Shown here: piece by piece, positions 52,529 through 62,119 of the stretch | Layout: each line of letters starts with the position of its first letter | Position numbering within the stretch: position 1 is the stretch's first letter | From: Hyphomicrobiales bacterium | GTDB taxonomy: Bacteria > Pseudomonadota > Alphaproteobacteria > Rhizobiales > Beijerinckiaceae | Length of the DNA: 64,000 nt | Direction of reading: 5' to 3' | Assembly: GCA_027489955.1 (NCBI GenBank) | Contig: JAIXYZ010000013.1 | Coordinates: forward strand, 868,001 to 932,000 | Translations under genes and position numbers: made by a program | Notes under the pieces: model-generated | The model's database searches: none | Told to the model about the DNA's origin: nothing | Seen by the model: the letters and a program-made list of their open reading frames with translations, nothing else

Positions 52529-53227
52529 ATGAAAGCCATATGGTTCGGTCATTCCGCGTTCCGCTTCGAGTTCGGCAATGTCGCGGTGCTCATCGATCCG
52601 TTCTTCACCGGGAACCCCGCCTTCACGGGAGACCGGTTGCGTGCGGCGATGGGTGCGACGCACATCCTCCTCACGCACGGGCACGGCGACCATGTCGGGG
52701 ATACGGTGGCGATCGCGAAGGAAACGGGCGCGACCGTCGTCGCCAATTACGATCTCGCCATGTGGCTGGGCTCGCAGGGCATCGAATTGCTGGAGCCGAT
52801 GAACACCGGCGGCACGGTCGACCTCGGCGACTTCGCCGTGTCGCTGGTCCGGGCCGATCATTCCGCCGGGATGGGCGAGGCGGGCGTGCAGGTGCCCCTC
52901 GGGAGCGCCAACGGCATCGTGCTGAAGCCGCGGGGCGGCCCGGTCGTCTACCATATGGGCGACACCGACATTTTCGGCGACATGGCGCTGATCAACGAGA
53001 TCCATCGTCCGCAGATCGGGCTCGTCCCGGTCGGCGACCGGTTCACGATGGGTCCCGAGGTGGCGGCGCTGGCGGTGAAGCGGTTCTTCTCGTTCGAAAC
53101 CGTCATTCCGTGCCATTATGCGTCCTTCGGCCTGGTAAGGCCGGACGCGGACCCGTTCGTCGAGGCGATGGCGGGCGCAACGACCCGGGTGCTCGTGCCG
53201 GAGAAGGGCGTACCATTCGACCTATGA
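52529..53227 (+). CDS. metal-dependent hydrolase (UPF0173, metallo-beta-lactamase fold)
   Basis: A 232-residue cytoplasmic protein of the UPF0173 family. The HGHGDH motif (about residues 50-56), the AHS-like DHSAG (about 111-115), GDTD (about 147-150) and the final PCHYASF His are the metal ligands of the metallo-beta-lactamase fold. The physiological substrate is unknown. An AAGGGGAGAA ribosome-binding stretch precedes ATG 52529. It overlaps the next gene by 4 nt (ATGA). Confidence 0.9.
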   Translation: MKAIWFGHSAFRFEFGNVAVLIDPFFTGNPAFTGDRLRAAMGATHILLTHGHGDHVGDTVAIAKETGATVVANYDLAMWLGSQGIELLEPMNTGGTVDLGDFAVSLVRADHSAGMGEAGVQVPLGSANGIVLKPRGGPVVYHMGDTDIFGDMALINEIHRPQIGLVPVGDRFTMGPEVAALAVKRFFSFETVIPCHYASFGLVRPDADPFVEAMAGATTRVLVPEKGVPFDL

Positions 53228-54096
53228 TCGACGAGGCGCACCAGATGAGGCGCGAGGCGGGGCAGGGCGATCCGCCCGCGACGCCGCCGCGCGACGACGC
53301 GCGCGCGCCGTCCACCTCCGCCGCGCCCTTCGGCATCGACGCCGACATCCTGCGCCAGGCGGCGGCGCTGCCGGGCTTTGCCCGGTTTGCGGCCCCGCAA
53401 CCCAGCCGGCCTTCGACCCCACAGCCTCCCGCCGAGCCGATGCCGGTCGAGGCCCCCGCGCCGGAAACGCCCGAGCCGGTGCTGGCGGAGCCGGTGCTCC
53501 CTCAGCCGATCACGGACGAAGCGACGGCGGACGAAGCCGACGCCCCGTCCGCGCCGTCGGAGCGAGACTGGCCGCGATCCCTCGCTTTGGCGGATGCCGA
53601 TGTCGTGGCTCCGCGGCGGCTCGACCTGACCTCGATCGACCGCAGCCTGCAGCGCATCGCCGACGTGCTGGAGCGCAGGCTCGGCGAGATCGCCGAGCGG
53701 CCCCACAGGCTGCGGGACCTCGGCGTGATGCCCCGTGTCCCGGTGCCGCCCGCGCCGCAGGACGCCTCGTCCAGCCCGATGCCGGGCGCACCGATGCCGG
53801 CCGAGCCGATGCCTGCTGCCCAGCCGGCAGCGCCGCCTGCGGAGGCAGACGAGGCGAAGCCGCAAACGGCCGAACCGCCGCCCGTGCCTGCCGAGATGGC
53901 CGCCCCAGTGGCGGCCGCGGAACCGGCCGCCGCGTCGCGCAAGCCTCTCGGCTGGGGCTGGGCATTCCTGATCGGCTTCGCGATCTTCGCCGCGCTGGTG
54001 GCCGCAGGCGCGCGCGGCTGGCTGCCCGATCCGGCGCAGAAGCTGACCGCGCCGATCGCCGACGCGGCCTCGGCGCTCCTGTCGCGCGTGCGATGA
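53224..54096 (+). CDS. Pro/Ala-rich protein with one C-terminal membrane helix
   Basis: A 290-residue protein of low complexity: long Pro/Ala/Glu-rich stretches (about 50-115 and 175-235) surround a short predicted coiled or helical part ([21 protein letters not shown], about 138-158). A single membrane helix ([20 protein letters not shown]) lies at about 242-262, so it is a tail-anchored type of inner-membrane protein with its large domain in the cytoplasm. No family recognised. It is translationally coupled to the UPF0173 gene and lies 72 nt before gatC. Confidence 0.6.
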   Translation: MIDEAHQMRREAGQGDPPATPPRDDARAPSTSAAPFGIDADILRQAAALPGFARFAAPQPSRPSTPQPPAEPMPVEAPAPETPEPVLAEPVLPQPITDEATADEADAPSAPSERDWPRSLALADADVVAPRRLDLTSIDRSLQRIADVLERRLGEIAERPHRLRDLGVMPRVPVPPAPQDASSSPMPGAPMPAEPMPAAQPAAPPAEADEAKPQTAEPPPVPAEMAAPVAAAEPAAASRKPLGWGWAFLIGFAIFAALVAAGARGWLPDPAQKLTAPIADAASALLSRVR

Positions 54097-54168
54097 GCCC
54101 GCCGCGCCGGTTGCGGCGCGAAACAGCCGGGTGATATAGCCCAGCCGACTCCAGCCAGCAGGTTGCCC

Positions 54169-54456
54169 ATGTCCGTCGACGAGAAGACCGTGAAGCGCAT
54201 CGCGCACCTGGCGCGCATCGCCGTCACGGATGCCGAGGTTCCCCACCTCCAGTCGGAGATCAACGCGATCCTCGCCTTCGTGGAAACGCTGGAGAAGGTG
54301 GATGTCGAGGGCATCGAGCCGATGACCTCGGTCGTGCCGATGGCCATGAAGAAGCGGCAGGACGGCGTCACCGATGGCGGCATCGCCGATGCCATCGTGG
54401 CCAACGCGCCCCTGTCCGAGGACCATTACTTCATGGTCCCGAAAGTGGTCGAGTGA
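54169..54456 (+). CDS. gatC: Asp/Glu-tRNA amidotransferase subunit C
   Basis: A 95-residue subunit that holds GatA and GatB together in the transamidosome forming Gln-tRNA(Gln) and Asn-tRNA(Asn). The family pattern [12 protein letters not shown] at the N-terminus, the [22 protein letters not shown] middle block and the C-terminal [13 protein letters not shown] are clear. ATG 54169 was chosen over the in-frame ATG two codons upstream. It overlaps the region before gatA. Presence of GatCAB fits an organism lacking one or both of GlnRS and AsnRS. Confidence 0.96.
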   Translation: MSVDEKTVKRIAHLARIAVTDAEVPHLQSEINAILAFVETLEKVDVEGIEPMTSVVPMAMKKRQDGVTDGGIADAIVANAPLSEDHYFMVPKVVE

Positions 54457-54479
54457 GCGGCACGGAAGGGCAGACCAGA

Positions 54480-55961
54480 ATGACCGAGCTCACATCCCTC
54501 ACGCTCGCCGAGGCCCGCGACGGCCTTCGCGGCCGGCGCTTCTCCGCCCTCGAGATCACCGACGCCCATATCGCGGCGATCGAGAAGGCCCGCGCGCTCA
54601 ATGCCTTCATCGCGGAGACGCCGGACGTGGCGCGCCAGATGGCGAAGGCCTCCGACGAGCGACTGGCTGCCGGGCAGGGCGGCCCGCTGGAGGGCGTTCC
54701 GCTCGGCATCAAGGATCTGTTCTGCACCAAGGGGACGCAGACCACCGCCGGCAGCCGCATCCTGAAAGGCTTCGTCCCGCACTACGAATCCACCGTGACC
54801 TCGCAGCTCTGGCGCGACGGTGCGGTCATGCTCGGCAAGCTCAACCTCGACGAATTCGCCATGGGCTCGTCGAACGAGACCTCCGCCTACGGTCCGGTGA
54901 AGTCGCCCTGGCGCCGGCCCGGCTCCAACGCGGACCTGGTTCCCGGCGGCTCGTCCGGCGGGTCGGCGGCGGCGGTTGCGGCGCGCCTGTGCCTGGGTGC
55001 GACGGCAACCGACACCGGCGGCTCCATCCGCCAGCCCGCGGCCTTCACCGGCACGGTGGGAATCAAGCCGACCTATGGGCGCTGCTCGCGCTGGGGCGTC
55101 GTCGCGTTCGCCTCCTCGCTGGACCAGGCGGGGCCGATCGCGCGCACCGTGCAGGACGCGGCGATCATGCTGCGGTCCATGGCGGGCCACGACCCCAAGG
55201 ACACGACGTCGGCGGACATCGCCGTCCCCGATTTCGAGGCGGCCGTCTCGCGCGGCGTGAAGGGCCTGAAGATCGGCATCCCGAAGGAATACCGGGTCGA
55301 GGGCATGCCGGCGGAGATCGAGCGCCTGTGGGCCGAGGGCGCCGCCTGGCTGCGCGATGCCGGGGCCGAGATCGTCGAGGTGTCGCTGCCCAACACCCAT
55401 TACGCGCTGCCGGCCTACTACATCGTCGCGCCGGCGGAAGCCTCGTCCAACCTCGCCCGCTATGACGGCGTCCGCTACGGGCTGCGCGTCCCGGGCAAGG
55501 ACATCGTGGAGATGTACGAGAAGACCCGCGCCGAAGGCTTCGGCAAGGAGGTCAAGCGCCGGATCATGATCGGCACCTATGTGCTCTCCGCCGGCTATTA
55601 CGATGCCTACTACGTGCGGGCGCAGAAGATCCGCACGCTCATCCGCCGCGACTTCGAGGCCGTCTACGCCCAGGGCGTGGATGCGATCCTCACGCCTGCG
55701 ACGCCTTCCGCGGCGTTCGGGCTGGCCGAGATGGCGACGGCCTCTCCGGTGGAGATGTACCTCAACGACGTCTTCACCGTGACGGTGAACATGGCCGGAC
55801 TGCCGGGTATCTCGGTCCCCGCAGGCACGGACGCGTCCGGTCTGCCGCTCGGGCTCCAGCTCATCGGCCGGCCCTTCGACGAGGAGACGCTGTTTGCCGC
55901 GGCGGGCGCCATCGAAAAGGCCGCCGGCCGTGCGGAGCTTCCGGCCGCCTGGTGGGCGTGA
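54480..55961 (+). CDS. gatA: Asp/Glu-tRNA amidotransferase subunit A
   Basis: A 493-residue amidase subunit releasing ammonia from glutamine. The Ser-cisSer-Lys triad is visible: Lys in [10 protein letters not shown] (about residue 80), cis-Ser in [15 protein letters not shown] and Ser in [11 protein letters not shown] (about 155-185). Length is normal. ATG 54480 is preferred because family members start at this point; a GTG at 54453 overlapping the gatC stop would add nine residues. It lies directly after gatC. Confidence 0.96.
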   Translation: MTELTSLTLAEARDGLRGRRFSALEITDAHIAAIEKARALNAFIAETPDVARQMAKASDERLAAGQGGPLEGVPLGIKDLFCTKGTQTTAGSRILKGFVPHYESTVTSQLWRDGAVMLGKLNLDEFAMGSSNETSAYGPVKSPWRRPGSNADLVPGGSSGGSAAAVAARLCLGATATDTGGSIRQPAAFTGTVGIKPTYGRCSRWGVVAFASSLDQAGPIARTVQDAAIMLRSMAGHDPKDTTSADIAVPDFEAAVSRGVKGLKIGIPKEYRVEGMPAEIERLWAEGAAWLRDAGAEIVEVSLPNTHYALPAYYIVAPAEASSNLARYDGVRYGLRVPGKDIVEMYEKTRAEGFGKEVKRRIMIGTYVLSAGYYDAYYVRAQKIRTLIRRDFEAVYAQGVDAILTPATPSAAFGLAEMATASPVEMYLNDVFTVTVNMAGLPGISVPAGTDASGLPLGLQLIGRPFDEETLFAAAGAIEKAAGRAELPAAWWA

Positions 55962-55992
55962 CGGGACAATAAAGAGCGACTGAGGCCTGCGT

Positions 55993-56493
55993 TCAGGCCC
56001 GGGCCGCCTTGGTCCGGCCGGATCCGGATGAACGCGCCGAACCGGCGCCTGCCTTCTTGCGGCTGCGGCGCGCCTTGTCCTTGGAACCCACCCGGTCCTC
56101 CTCGTTCGTACGGGAGGCTTCGCCCTCTTCGCGCGCCTGTTTGGCGAGCTTGGCGTATTCCTTCTGCAGCTTCTGGAGCGTGTCCTCGGGCAGCTGCTCG
56201 AAATCGATCACGGAATTCTTCGCGCCCTGCGTCGCGCGGATCAGCTCGTCCAGCTTGAGCTGCATGGCGGCCGTGTCGCGGTTCTGCGTGTTCTGGATGA
56301 TGAAGACCATCAGGAAGGTGATGATGGTCGTGCCCGTGTTGATCGTCAGCTGCCAGACTTCCGAGAAGCCCGCGAACGGGCCGGCGATGGCCCAGGCGAT
56401 CACGGCTGCGAAGGCGAGGCAGAACGCGGCGGGGTGACCGCCGTAATGGGCCACCTTGCTGGCGAAGGCGTTGAAGAAGCCGTCCTTCTTCAT
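55993..56493 (-). CDS. low-affinity iron permease family membrane protein
   Basis: A 166-residue membrane protein of the family PF04120. Two membrane segments occupy about residues 20-72 ([19 protein letters not shown], then the [26 protein letters not shown] signature). A cytoplasmic helical part ([11 protein letters not shown]) and a basic, Ser/Lys/Arg-rich tail follow. Iron transport is inferred from a yeast relative and not shown for bacterial members. A short hairpin overlapping the stop (55984-55999) separates it from gatA. Confidence 0.85.
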   Translation of the reverse strand: MKKDGFFNAFASKVAHYGGHPAAFCLAFAAVIAWAIAGPFAGFSEVWQLTINTGTTIITFLMVFIIQNTQNRDTAAMQLKLDELIRATQGAKNSVIDFEQLPEDTLQKLQKEYAKLAKQAREEGEASRTNEEDRVGSKDKARRSRKKAGAGSARSSGSGRTKAARA

Positions 56494-56514
56494 GATCTCA
56501 TGCCCCCATGAGGT

Positions 56515-56543
56515 GAACCGCGGGCCGATTGGGCCCGCGGTTC
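56515..56543 (-). terminator. hairpin between two minus-strand genes
   Basis: A perfect 12-bp stem GAACCGCGGGCC / GGCCCGCGGTTC with a 5-nt loop (56527-56531), 14 nt after the stop of the anchored protein gene. No T-run follows, so it may be a factor-assisted terminator. Confidence 0.55.
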
Positions 56544-56557
56544 GTGTCGATCGTCGA

Positions 56558-56890
56558 TTACTGCTGGGCCGGCGGCGTCATGGGCGCCGGGGCCGGAGCG
56601 GGCGAACCCGCGGGGCCCGACGGGGCCGGAACCGTCGGCGGGGCGGCCGGAGCCGGGTTCGCCGGAGCGGTCGGGGCCGGGCGGTCGACCGTGCCGGTCG
56701 TCATCGTGTCGGTGTCGTTGCCGCCATACATCATGAACGCGATGATGCCGGCCACGACCACGAGGGCGCCGATCAGGATCGGCATCATGCTGGAGCCGCG
56801 CTCCTCAACGTGGACATGGTTGTTTGGACGGACGGGGTCGCGGGTGGCAAGCGGATCGCGATCGATCGGATCGCGGGGGTCGAGTGTCAT
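56558..56890 (-). CDS. small membrane-anchored Pro-rich protein
   Basis: A 110-residue protein: a charged N-terminus (residues 1-32, rich in Asp/Arg), one membrane helix ([23 protein letters not shown], about 35-57) and a Pro/Ala/Thr-rich tail. No family named. AAGGAG lies 7 nt before ATG 56890. A match to the EcfG general stress promoter consensus lies about 38 nt upstream of the start, so it is likely stress induced. It is divergent from gatB. Confidence 0.75.
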   Translation of the reverse strand: MTLDPRDPIDRDPLATRDPVRPNNHVHVEERGSSMMPILIGALVVVAGIIAFMMYGGNDTDTMTTGTVDRPAPTAPANPAPAAPPTVPAPSGPAGSPAPAPAPMTPPAQQ

Positions 56891-56927
56891 GGCGAACTCC
56901 TTTCGGATAGTCGGTTGTCGCACCGGC

Positions 56928-56953
56928 AACGTCCCAGCGCCCGCAAGGGTTCC
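56928..56953 (-). promoter_or_regulatory. candidate EcfG general-stress promoter of the anchored protein gene
   Basis: On the minus strand GGAAC (56953-56949), 17 nt, CGTT (56931-56928). This matches the GGAAC-N16/17-CGTT consensus and lies at normal promoter distance from the start codon at 56890. Confidence 0.68.
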
Positions 56954-57064
56954 CGAACGCGGCCCTTGCCGCACGTCGCGCTTGATGAAGGCGGCCGGGT
57001 CCACTACCCAAGGCGCGTCCGCCCGCGCCTGCCGCGGGCGCCGGAAATCCAACGCGGAACGGCC

Positions 57065-58537
57065 ATGAACGCGCACGCCAAACCCTCCAAGCTGATCAAG
57101 GGCGCCACCGGCGACTGGGAGGTCGTGATCGGCATGGAGATCCACGCCCAGGTCACCTCCGAGGCGAAGCTGTTCTCCGGGGCCTCCACCGCATTCGGCG
57201 GCGAGGCGAACGACCACGTGTCCTTCGTCGATGCGGCCATGCCCGGCATGCTCCCCGTCATCAACGAGGAATGCGTCCGCCAGGCCATCCGCACCGGGCT
57301 CGGGCTGAATGCGCAGATCAACCTGACGAGCGTGTTCGACCGGAAGAACTATTTCTATCCGGACCTGCCGCAGGGCTATCAGATCAGCCAGTACAAGAGC
57401 CCCATCGTGGGCGAGGGCGAGGTCGTGGTCGATGTCGGCCCCGACGAGCAGATCACGGTCGGCATCGAGCGCCTGCATCTGGAGCAGGACGCGGGCAAGT
57501 CGCTGCATGACCAGCATCCGACCATGAGCTTCGTCGACCTCAACCGCTCGGGCGTGGCGCTGATGGAGATAGTGTCCCGCCCCGACCTGCGCTCGTCCGA
57601 GGAGGCGAAGGCCTACGTCACCAAGCTGCGCACCATCCTGCGCTATCTCGGCACCTGCGACGGCGACATGGAGAAGGGCTCCCTGCGCGCGGACGTCAAC
57701 GTCTCCGTCCGGCGGCCGGGCGAGCCCTTCGGCACGCGCTGCGAGATCAAGAACGTCAATTCCATCCGCTTCATCGGGCAGGCCATCGAGGTCGAGGCCC
57801 GCCGCCAGATCGGCATTCTCGAGGATGGCGGCAGGATCGACCAGGAGACGCGGCTGTTCGACCCCGGCAAGGGCGAGACGCGCTCCATGCGCTCCAAGGA
57901 GGAGGCGCACGATTACCGCTATTTCCCCGATCCGGACCTGCTGCCGCTGACCTTCGACCAGGCTTACGTCGACGCGCTCGCAGCCGGCCTGCCGGAACTG
58001 CCCGACGCCAAGAAGGCCCGCTTCATCGCCACCTACGGGCTCTCGCCCTACGATGCCGGCGTGCTCGTGGCGGAACGCTCGTCCGCCGACTTCTTCGAGA
58101 CCGTGGCGCGCGGCCGGGACGGCAAGGCCGCCGCAAACTGGGTCATCAACGAATTGTTCGGGCGCCTGAACAAGCAGGGCCTCGGCATCGAGCGCTCGCC
58201 GGTCTCGGCCGACCAGCTCGGCGCCATCGTCGACCTCATCGGCGACGGCACCATCTCGGGCAAGATCGCCAAGGACCTGTTCGAGATCGTCTGGACCGAA
58301 GGCGGCGATCCGCGCCGGCTGGTGGAGGAGCGCGGCCTCAAGCAGGTCACCGATACCGGGGCCATCGAGAAGGCCGTGGACGAGATCGTGGCCGCCAATC
58401 CCGACAAGGTGGCGCAGGCCCGCGAGAAGCCGACCATGCTCGGCTGGTTCGTCGGCCAGGTCATGAAGTCCACCGGCGGCAAGGCCAATCCGCAGGCGGT
58501 CAATGCGCTGCTGAAGGCCAAGCTCGGCATCGAATGA
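57065..58537 (+). CDS. gatB: Asp/Glu-tRNA amidotransferase subunit B
   Basis: A 490-residue subunit that activates and amidates the misacylated tRNA. Diagnostic blocks are [19 protein letters not shown] near the N-terminus, [16 protein letters not shown] (about 95-110), [16 protein letters not shown] and the [13 protein letters not shown] segment. The C-terminal YqeY/GatB tail domain follows. It lies about 1.1 kb downstream of gatA, split from gatCA by two minus-strand genes. Its stop overlaps the following acetyltransferase gene by 4 nt. Confidence 0.97.
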   Translation: MNAHAKPSKLIKGATGDWEVVIGMEIHAQVTSEAKLFSGASTAFGGEANDHVSFVDAAMPGMLPVINEECVRQAIRTGLGLNAQINLTSVFDRKNYFYPDLPQGYQISQYKSPIVGEGEVVVDVGPDEQITVGIERLHLEQDAGKSLHDQHPTMSFVDLNRSGVALMEIVSRPDLRSSEEAKAYVTKLRTILRYLGTCDGDMEKGSLRADVNVSVRRPGEPFGTRCEIKNVNSIRFIGQAIEVEARRQIGILEDGGRIDQETRLFDPGKGETRSMRSKEEAHDYRYFPDPDLLPLTFDQAYVDALAAGLPELPDAKKARFIATYGLSPYDAGVLVAERSSADFFETVARGRDGKAAANWVINELFGRLNKQGLGIERSPVSADQLGAIVDLIGDGTISGKIAKDLFEIVWTEGGDPRRLVEERGLKQVTDTGAIEKAVDEIVAANPDKVAQAREKPTMLGWFVGQVMKSTGGKANPQAVNALLKAKLGIE

Positions 58538-59523
58538 CGGGGCTCGCCACGATCCGGGACGTGGCCGCCGCCGATATCGCGGCCATCGGCGCGCTGCTAG
58601 CCCGGACCTGGCACGCCACCTACGATCCGATCCTGGGGCGGGAGGCGGTGGCCGACATCGTCGCCCGCTGGCATTCGCCCGAGGCGCTGTCCCGCGATCT
58701 CGGCGGCCCGGCCTTTCTTCTGCTGGAGCGGGACGGATTACCGCTTGCGACCGCGCTGGCCCGGCAGGGCAGCGACGGCGTCGTGGACCTCCATCGCCTT
58801 TACGTGTCGCCGGAGGCGCAGGGCTCGGGCCTTGGCACCCGGCTCCTCGCCGAGATCGATCGCCGCTTTCCGAAGGCGTCCGAGACCCGGCTCGAGGTCG
58901 AGCCGCGCAATGCGGCCGCCATCGCCTTCTACGCGGCCAACGGCTTCCGGGCCGTGGATCGGACCGCAAGCTGCGGCGGCGATTCGGGCATCCCGGCGAC
59001 GATCATGCGCCGCCGCCGCCGGCAGGACCTTGTGGTGAGGCGCGCCGCCGCCGGGGACGGACAGGACCTGTTCGGGCTCCTGTCGCTGTGCTTCGCCGAA
59101 TATCCGGGCTGCTTCGTCGACCCGCACGACGACCTGCCGGACCTCGTCGCCCCGCATACGGCATTCGCGGCAAGCGGCGGGCGGTTCTTCGTGGTGGAGG
59201 ACGCGATCGGCCGCATCTGCGCCTGCGTCGCGGTGGACAGCCCCGCTGCTGGCGTCGCCGAACTGCACCGGCTCTATGTCCGTCCAGACGTACGGGGCCG
59301 GGGGCTCGGCGGCCGCCTCGTGGGGCTGGCCGAAGGGGAAGCGCGGGCGATGGGCTGCGGGCGAATGGTCCTGTGGTCCGATACGCGCTTCGCCGACGCG
59401 CACCGGCTCTACAATCGCCTCGGCTACGTGCGCACCGGCGAGGAGCGCGACCTGGGGGACATATCGGGCTCGCGCGAGTTCGCCTTCGCCCGGGACCTGG
59501 GCGCGTCAGGGGAAAAGCCATGA
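58534..59523 (+). CDS. double-domain GNAT acetyltransferase
   Basis: A 329-residue protein made of two GNAT domains. The first (about 1-160) has its acetyl-CoA loop in [18 protein letters not shown], the second (about 165-325) in [20 protein letters not shown]; both end in the F/LYxxxGF-type strand ([24 protein letters not shown]). The second half resembles ribosomal-protein or small-molecule acetyltransferases. Substrates are unknown. It overlaps gatB by 4 nt and the next GNAT gene by 4 nt, so three acetyltransferase domains follow gatB in one transcript. Confidence 0.86.
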   Translation: MTGLATIRDVAAADIAAIGALLARTWHATYDPILGREAVADIVARWHSPEALSRDLGGPAFLLLERDGLPLATALARQGSDGVVDLHRLYVSPEAQGSGLGTRLLAEIDRRFPKASETRLEVEPRNAAAIAFYAANGFRAVDRTASCGGDSGIPATIMRRRRRQDLVVRRAAAGDGQDLFGLLSLCFAEYPGCFVDPHDDLPDLVAPHTAFAASGGRFFVVEDAIGRICACVAVDSPAAGVAELHRLYVRPDVRGRGLGGRLVGLAEGEARAMGCGRMVLWSDTRFADAHRLYNRLGYVRTGEERDLGDISGSREFAFARDLGASGEKP

Positions 59524-59981
59524 GCGCCGAACCGGTGATCCGCCGCGCCGTGCACGGCGACCTCGACGCGGTCATCGCGCTGCACGCGGCCGATTCCATC
59601 GGCGGCCACGGCGACACGACCGATCCCGCCGCGCGGCCTTCCTACGAGAAGGCGTTCGCGGCGCTGACGCAGTCGCCGGATCACATGCTCTTCGTTGCGG
59701 AAATGGGCGGGGAAGTCGTCGGCACGTTCGTCCTGTCGATCCTGCCCGGCATCACCGGCCGCGGCGCGACGCGCGCCGTGCTGCGCGCCGTCCAGGTTCG
59801 GGAAGACCGGCGGTCCGGCGGGATCGGCGCTCGCATGGTGAAGGTCGCCGAGGCCGAGGCCAGGCGGCGCGATGCCAGGTTGATGGAGCTGACGTCGAAC
59901 GTCGACCGGCCCGCCGCCCACCGCTTCTACGAGCGGCTGGGCTATGCCCGCACGCATGCGGGCTTCAAGAAGAAGCTCTGA
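59520..59981 (+). CDS. GNAT family N-acetyltransferase
   Basis: A 153-residue single-domain acetyltransferase. The acetyl-CoA site is VREDRRSGGIGARMVKVAE (about residues 93-111); the C-terminal FYERLGYARTHAGFKKKL matches the GNAT group in which this ending follows the ELTSNVDRPAAHRFYERLG pattern. ATG 59520 overlaps the preceding stop by 4 nt, so translation is coupled. Substrate unknown. Confidence 0.87.
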   Translation: MSAEPVIRRAVHGDLDAVIALHAADSIGGHGDTTDPAARPSYEKAFAALTQSPDHMLFVAEMGGEVVGTFVLSILPGITGRGATRAVLRAVQVREDRRSGGIGARMVKVAEAEARRRDARLMELTSNVDRPAAHRFYERLGYARTHAGFKKKL

Positions 59982-59987
59982 CTGTCC

Positions 59988-60224
59988 TCAGCGGGCCGCA
60001 TCCAGCAGCCGGGCCGCCTGCGGGCTCTGCTTGCGGATTTCCCGATCGAGCTGCTCCAGCTTGCGGCGGTCCTCGCCGGTCGCCGCGCCGAGCAGGGCGT
60101 TGAACTTCGCCGCGTCCTGGGCCGAAAACTGCGACAGGTCGGTCGGCACCGGCAGTTGCGCCTGCGCGAAAAGCGGCATCGGGGCGAAGATCGCGAGGAA
60201 GGCGACGATGGGGAACAAGCGCAT
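59988..60224 (-). CDS. small exported protein (hypothetical)
   Basis: A 78-residue protein with a signal peptide (FPIVAFLAIFAPMPLFAQAQ, about residues 4-23) and a helical, charged mature part (FSAQDAAKFNALLGAATGEDRRKLEQLDREIRK). No family recognised. AGGAGA precedes ATG 60224. A near match to the EcfG promoter lies about 75-100 nt upstream. Convergent with the GNAT gene. Confidence 0.65.
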   Translation of the reverse strand: MRLFPIVAFLAIFAPMPLFAQAQLPVPTDLSQFSAQDAAKFNALLGAATGEDRRKLEQLDREIRKQSPQAARLLDAAR

Positions 60225-60648
60225 GACGATTCTCCTGCAGCGGCGCTGTCCTCGCACGCGGCCCTGCAAGGTCCGGTTGTCCGATTGAGTCGCATTTTAA
60301 CGACCGCGCGAAATCCGGGTTCGGGCGCCCACGCGCGACAACGGGTGTGGCAGCCGTGCAACGCGAGGTCGAAATAGCGTCACCCTCGCACTACGCCTTC
60401 CTGCCGAAGCGGAACGGCAAAACCCTCCGAAAGCGGAAGGTTTCGATGTGAACTATCAGGGAGCGGGCACGAAACGTAGGCAGACGTGTCGTTTTTGCTC
60501 GTTTTCGCCTGTTTTTGCGTCGCACAAAGGTCATGCGGCGCAAACGGAGCGGGTTCATGGCGGTATTGCGGCGGCTGAATCGGATTGGCAGGATGCTCGC
60601 AACCGGGGCCTCGGCCCCTTCGACAATAAGTTTTCGGGGCGGATATCC
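60225..60648. other. long non-coding gap between a small exported gene and the porin gene
   Basis: About 424 nt without a convincing gene. The left part holds the near-EcfG site at 60299-60323 (minus). At 60421-60442 a small imperfect hairpin (AACC-C-TCCG / CGGA-A-GGTT) lies beside a related GAAGCGGAA stretch. The middle (60480-60530) is more AT-rich than average with several GTTTTT/CGTTTT runs, and could hold the porin promoter. No clear -35/-10 pair was found. Confidence 0.5.
60299..60323 (-). promoter_or_regulatory. near-consensus EcfG-like site
   Basis: On the minus strand CGAAC (60323-60319), 16 nt, CGTT (60302-60299). One base differs from the -35 consensus GGAAC. It lies about 75 nt upstream of the small exported protein gene at 59988-60224. 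Given three exact sites elsewhere in the window it is worth listing, but chance is likely. Confidence 0.3.
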
Positions 60649-61989
60649 ATGCGGCTTTCCATGCGTTCGACGATCCTCACCGCGGTCTCCGCGACTGCGA
60701 TGCTGGCTGCGGCTCCGGCCTTCGCCCAGTCCTTCGCGCTGCGCTCGCAGAACGCGGAAGGCACCGGCATGGCTTTTGCCGGCGCGGCCTCCGGGTCGAT
60801 CAGCGGCGGTTCGATGTTCTTCAACCCCGCGACCATCACGCTGATGGAAGGTCGCCGGAGCGAGTGGAACCTGACCGCCACGATCCCGAGCGCGTCCTAC
60901 TCCCTGATCAACACCAACTCGCCCGTGCGGGTCGGCACGGGGGAGATCGGCCTTGATGGCGCCGTGCTGCCGTCGTCCTTCAATTCCTGGCAGCTTTCCG
61001 ACCGCCTGTGGATCGGCCTGACGACGAACGCGCCTTACGGCCTGCGCTCCAAGCCCGACAACCAGGCCTATGCCGGCCAGATCTACGGCCGCTCTTCCAC
61101 CGCCCGCTCGATCAACGTGGCCCCCACCGTCGGCTTCAAGATCACCGACTGGCTGTCCGTCGGCGCGGCGCTGCAGATCCAGTACTTCAAGGCCGACCTG
61201 AAGCAGGCGACCGGCATCGGCGGCTCGGGCGCGGCCTATGCCGCCTCCGCGACGCTGCCGAACGCTCCGTCGGCGCAGCTCAAGGGCGACGACATCGCCT
61301 TCGGCTACCGCCTCGGCGTCACCTTGAAGCCGACCGAGACGACCACGATCGGCCTCGGCTTCCGCTCGGCGATCTTCCACGAACTGGACGGCAACCTCGT
61401 CAACACGACGCCGAGCCCGCTCCAGCCCGTGGTCGACATTCCGATCAAGGCGAACCTGAACCTGCCGGAAGTCGTCAATTTCGGCCTGTCGCAGCAGATC
61501 GGCGACCGCCTGCAGCTTCACTTCACCGCCGAGTGGCAGAACTGGAGCCGCTTCGGGTTCATCCCGGTCGTGTCGCAGCTCAACGGCGCGCCGCTGACCT
61601 CGCTGAACTTCGCCTACAAGGACAGCTACCACTTCGCCATCGGCGCCGAGTACATGTGGAACGACAACTGGACGTTCCGCGCCGGCCTTGGCTACGACAA
61701 GTCGCCGGTCTCCGACGAGGTTCGCGGCCTGCGCATCTCCGACGCCGACCGCATCTGGACGTCGATCGGCTTCAGCTACAAGGTCTCCGAGAAGCTGCAG
61801 TTCGACTTCGGCTACAGCCACCTCTTCGTCGACACCGCCCCGGTCAACATCGTGCCCGGCCACATCGATTTCCGTGGCATCGTCTACCAGGGCGAGGCCA
61901 AGCCGGACATCGACGTGATCTCCTTCGGCCTGAAGTATCGCTGGGACGACCCCAAGCGCCCGATCCCGGCGCTCGTCACCAAGGGCTGA
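60649..61989 (+). CDS. OmpP1/FadL-family outer-membrane transporter
   Basis: A 446-residue outer-membrane beta-barrel of the FadL/TodX family, which takes up long-chain fatty acids or other hydrophobic molecules. A signal peptide ends near APAFAQ (residue 26). The mature N-terminus includes the hatch-domain block GTGMAFAGAASGSISGGSMFFNPATI with the FadL NPA motif. Later strands alternate polar and aromatic residues, and the protein ends in a short tail after LKYRWDD. ATG 60649 was chosen because the signal peptide starts there. It is monocistronic and followed by a strong terminator. It could supply fatty acids to PHA synthesis next door, but that is inference. Confidence 0.9.
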   Translation: MRLSMRSTILTAVSATAMLAAAPAFAQSFALRSQNAEGTGMAFAGAASGSISGGSMFFNPATITLMEGRRSEWNLTATIPSASYSLINTNSPVRVGTGEIGLDGAVLPSSFNSWQLSDRLWIGLTTNAPYGLRSKPDNQAYAGQIYGRSSTARSINVAPTVGFKITDWLSVGAALQIQYFKADLKQATGIGGSGAAYAASATLPNAPSAQLKGDDIAFGYRLGVTLKPTETTTIGLGFRSAIFHELDGNLVNTTPSPLQPVVDIPIKANLNLPEVVNFGLSQQIGDRLQLHFTAEWQNWSRFGFIPVVSQLNGAPLTSLNFAYKDSYHFAIGAEYMWNDNWTFRAGLGYDKSPVSDEVRGLRISDADRIWTSIGFSYKVSEKLQFDFGYSHLFVDTAPVNIVPGHIDFRGIVYQGEAKPDIDVISFGLKYRWDDPKRPIPALVTKG

Positions 61990-62019
61990 GCCGCCTCCAT
62001 CGGCTTCATCGCACGAAAG

Positions 62020-62050
62020 AAGGCCGCCCCACCGGGCGGCCTTTTGCTTT
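62020..62050. terminator. bidirectional terminator between porin and phaC
   Basis: A 10-bp stem AAGGCCGCCC / GGGCGGCCTT with a CACC loop, followed by TTGCTTTG on the plus strand and by CTTTCG on the minus strand. It lies 31 nt after the FadL-family stop and about 70 nt beyond the phaC stop, so it may serve both convergent genes. Confidence 0.85.
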
Positions 62051-62119
62051 GCGTCAGGGACAAGCGGGGACGTCGAAGCGCCGTCGCCCTGGCCACGAAC
62101 GTGACTATGGCTGAATGGC

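Noticed and set aside
24504-53975. Proline- or alanine-rich repeats that might be CRISPR or mobile-element repeats
   Set aside because: They are in-frame low-complexity protein segments (IalB, TopA tail, the 53.2 kb protein) without spacers, inverted ends or target duplications.
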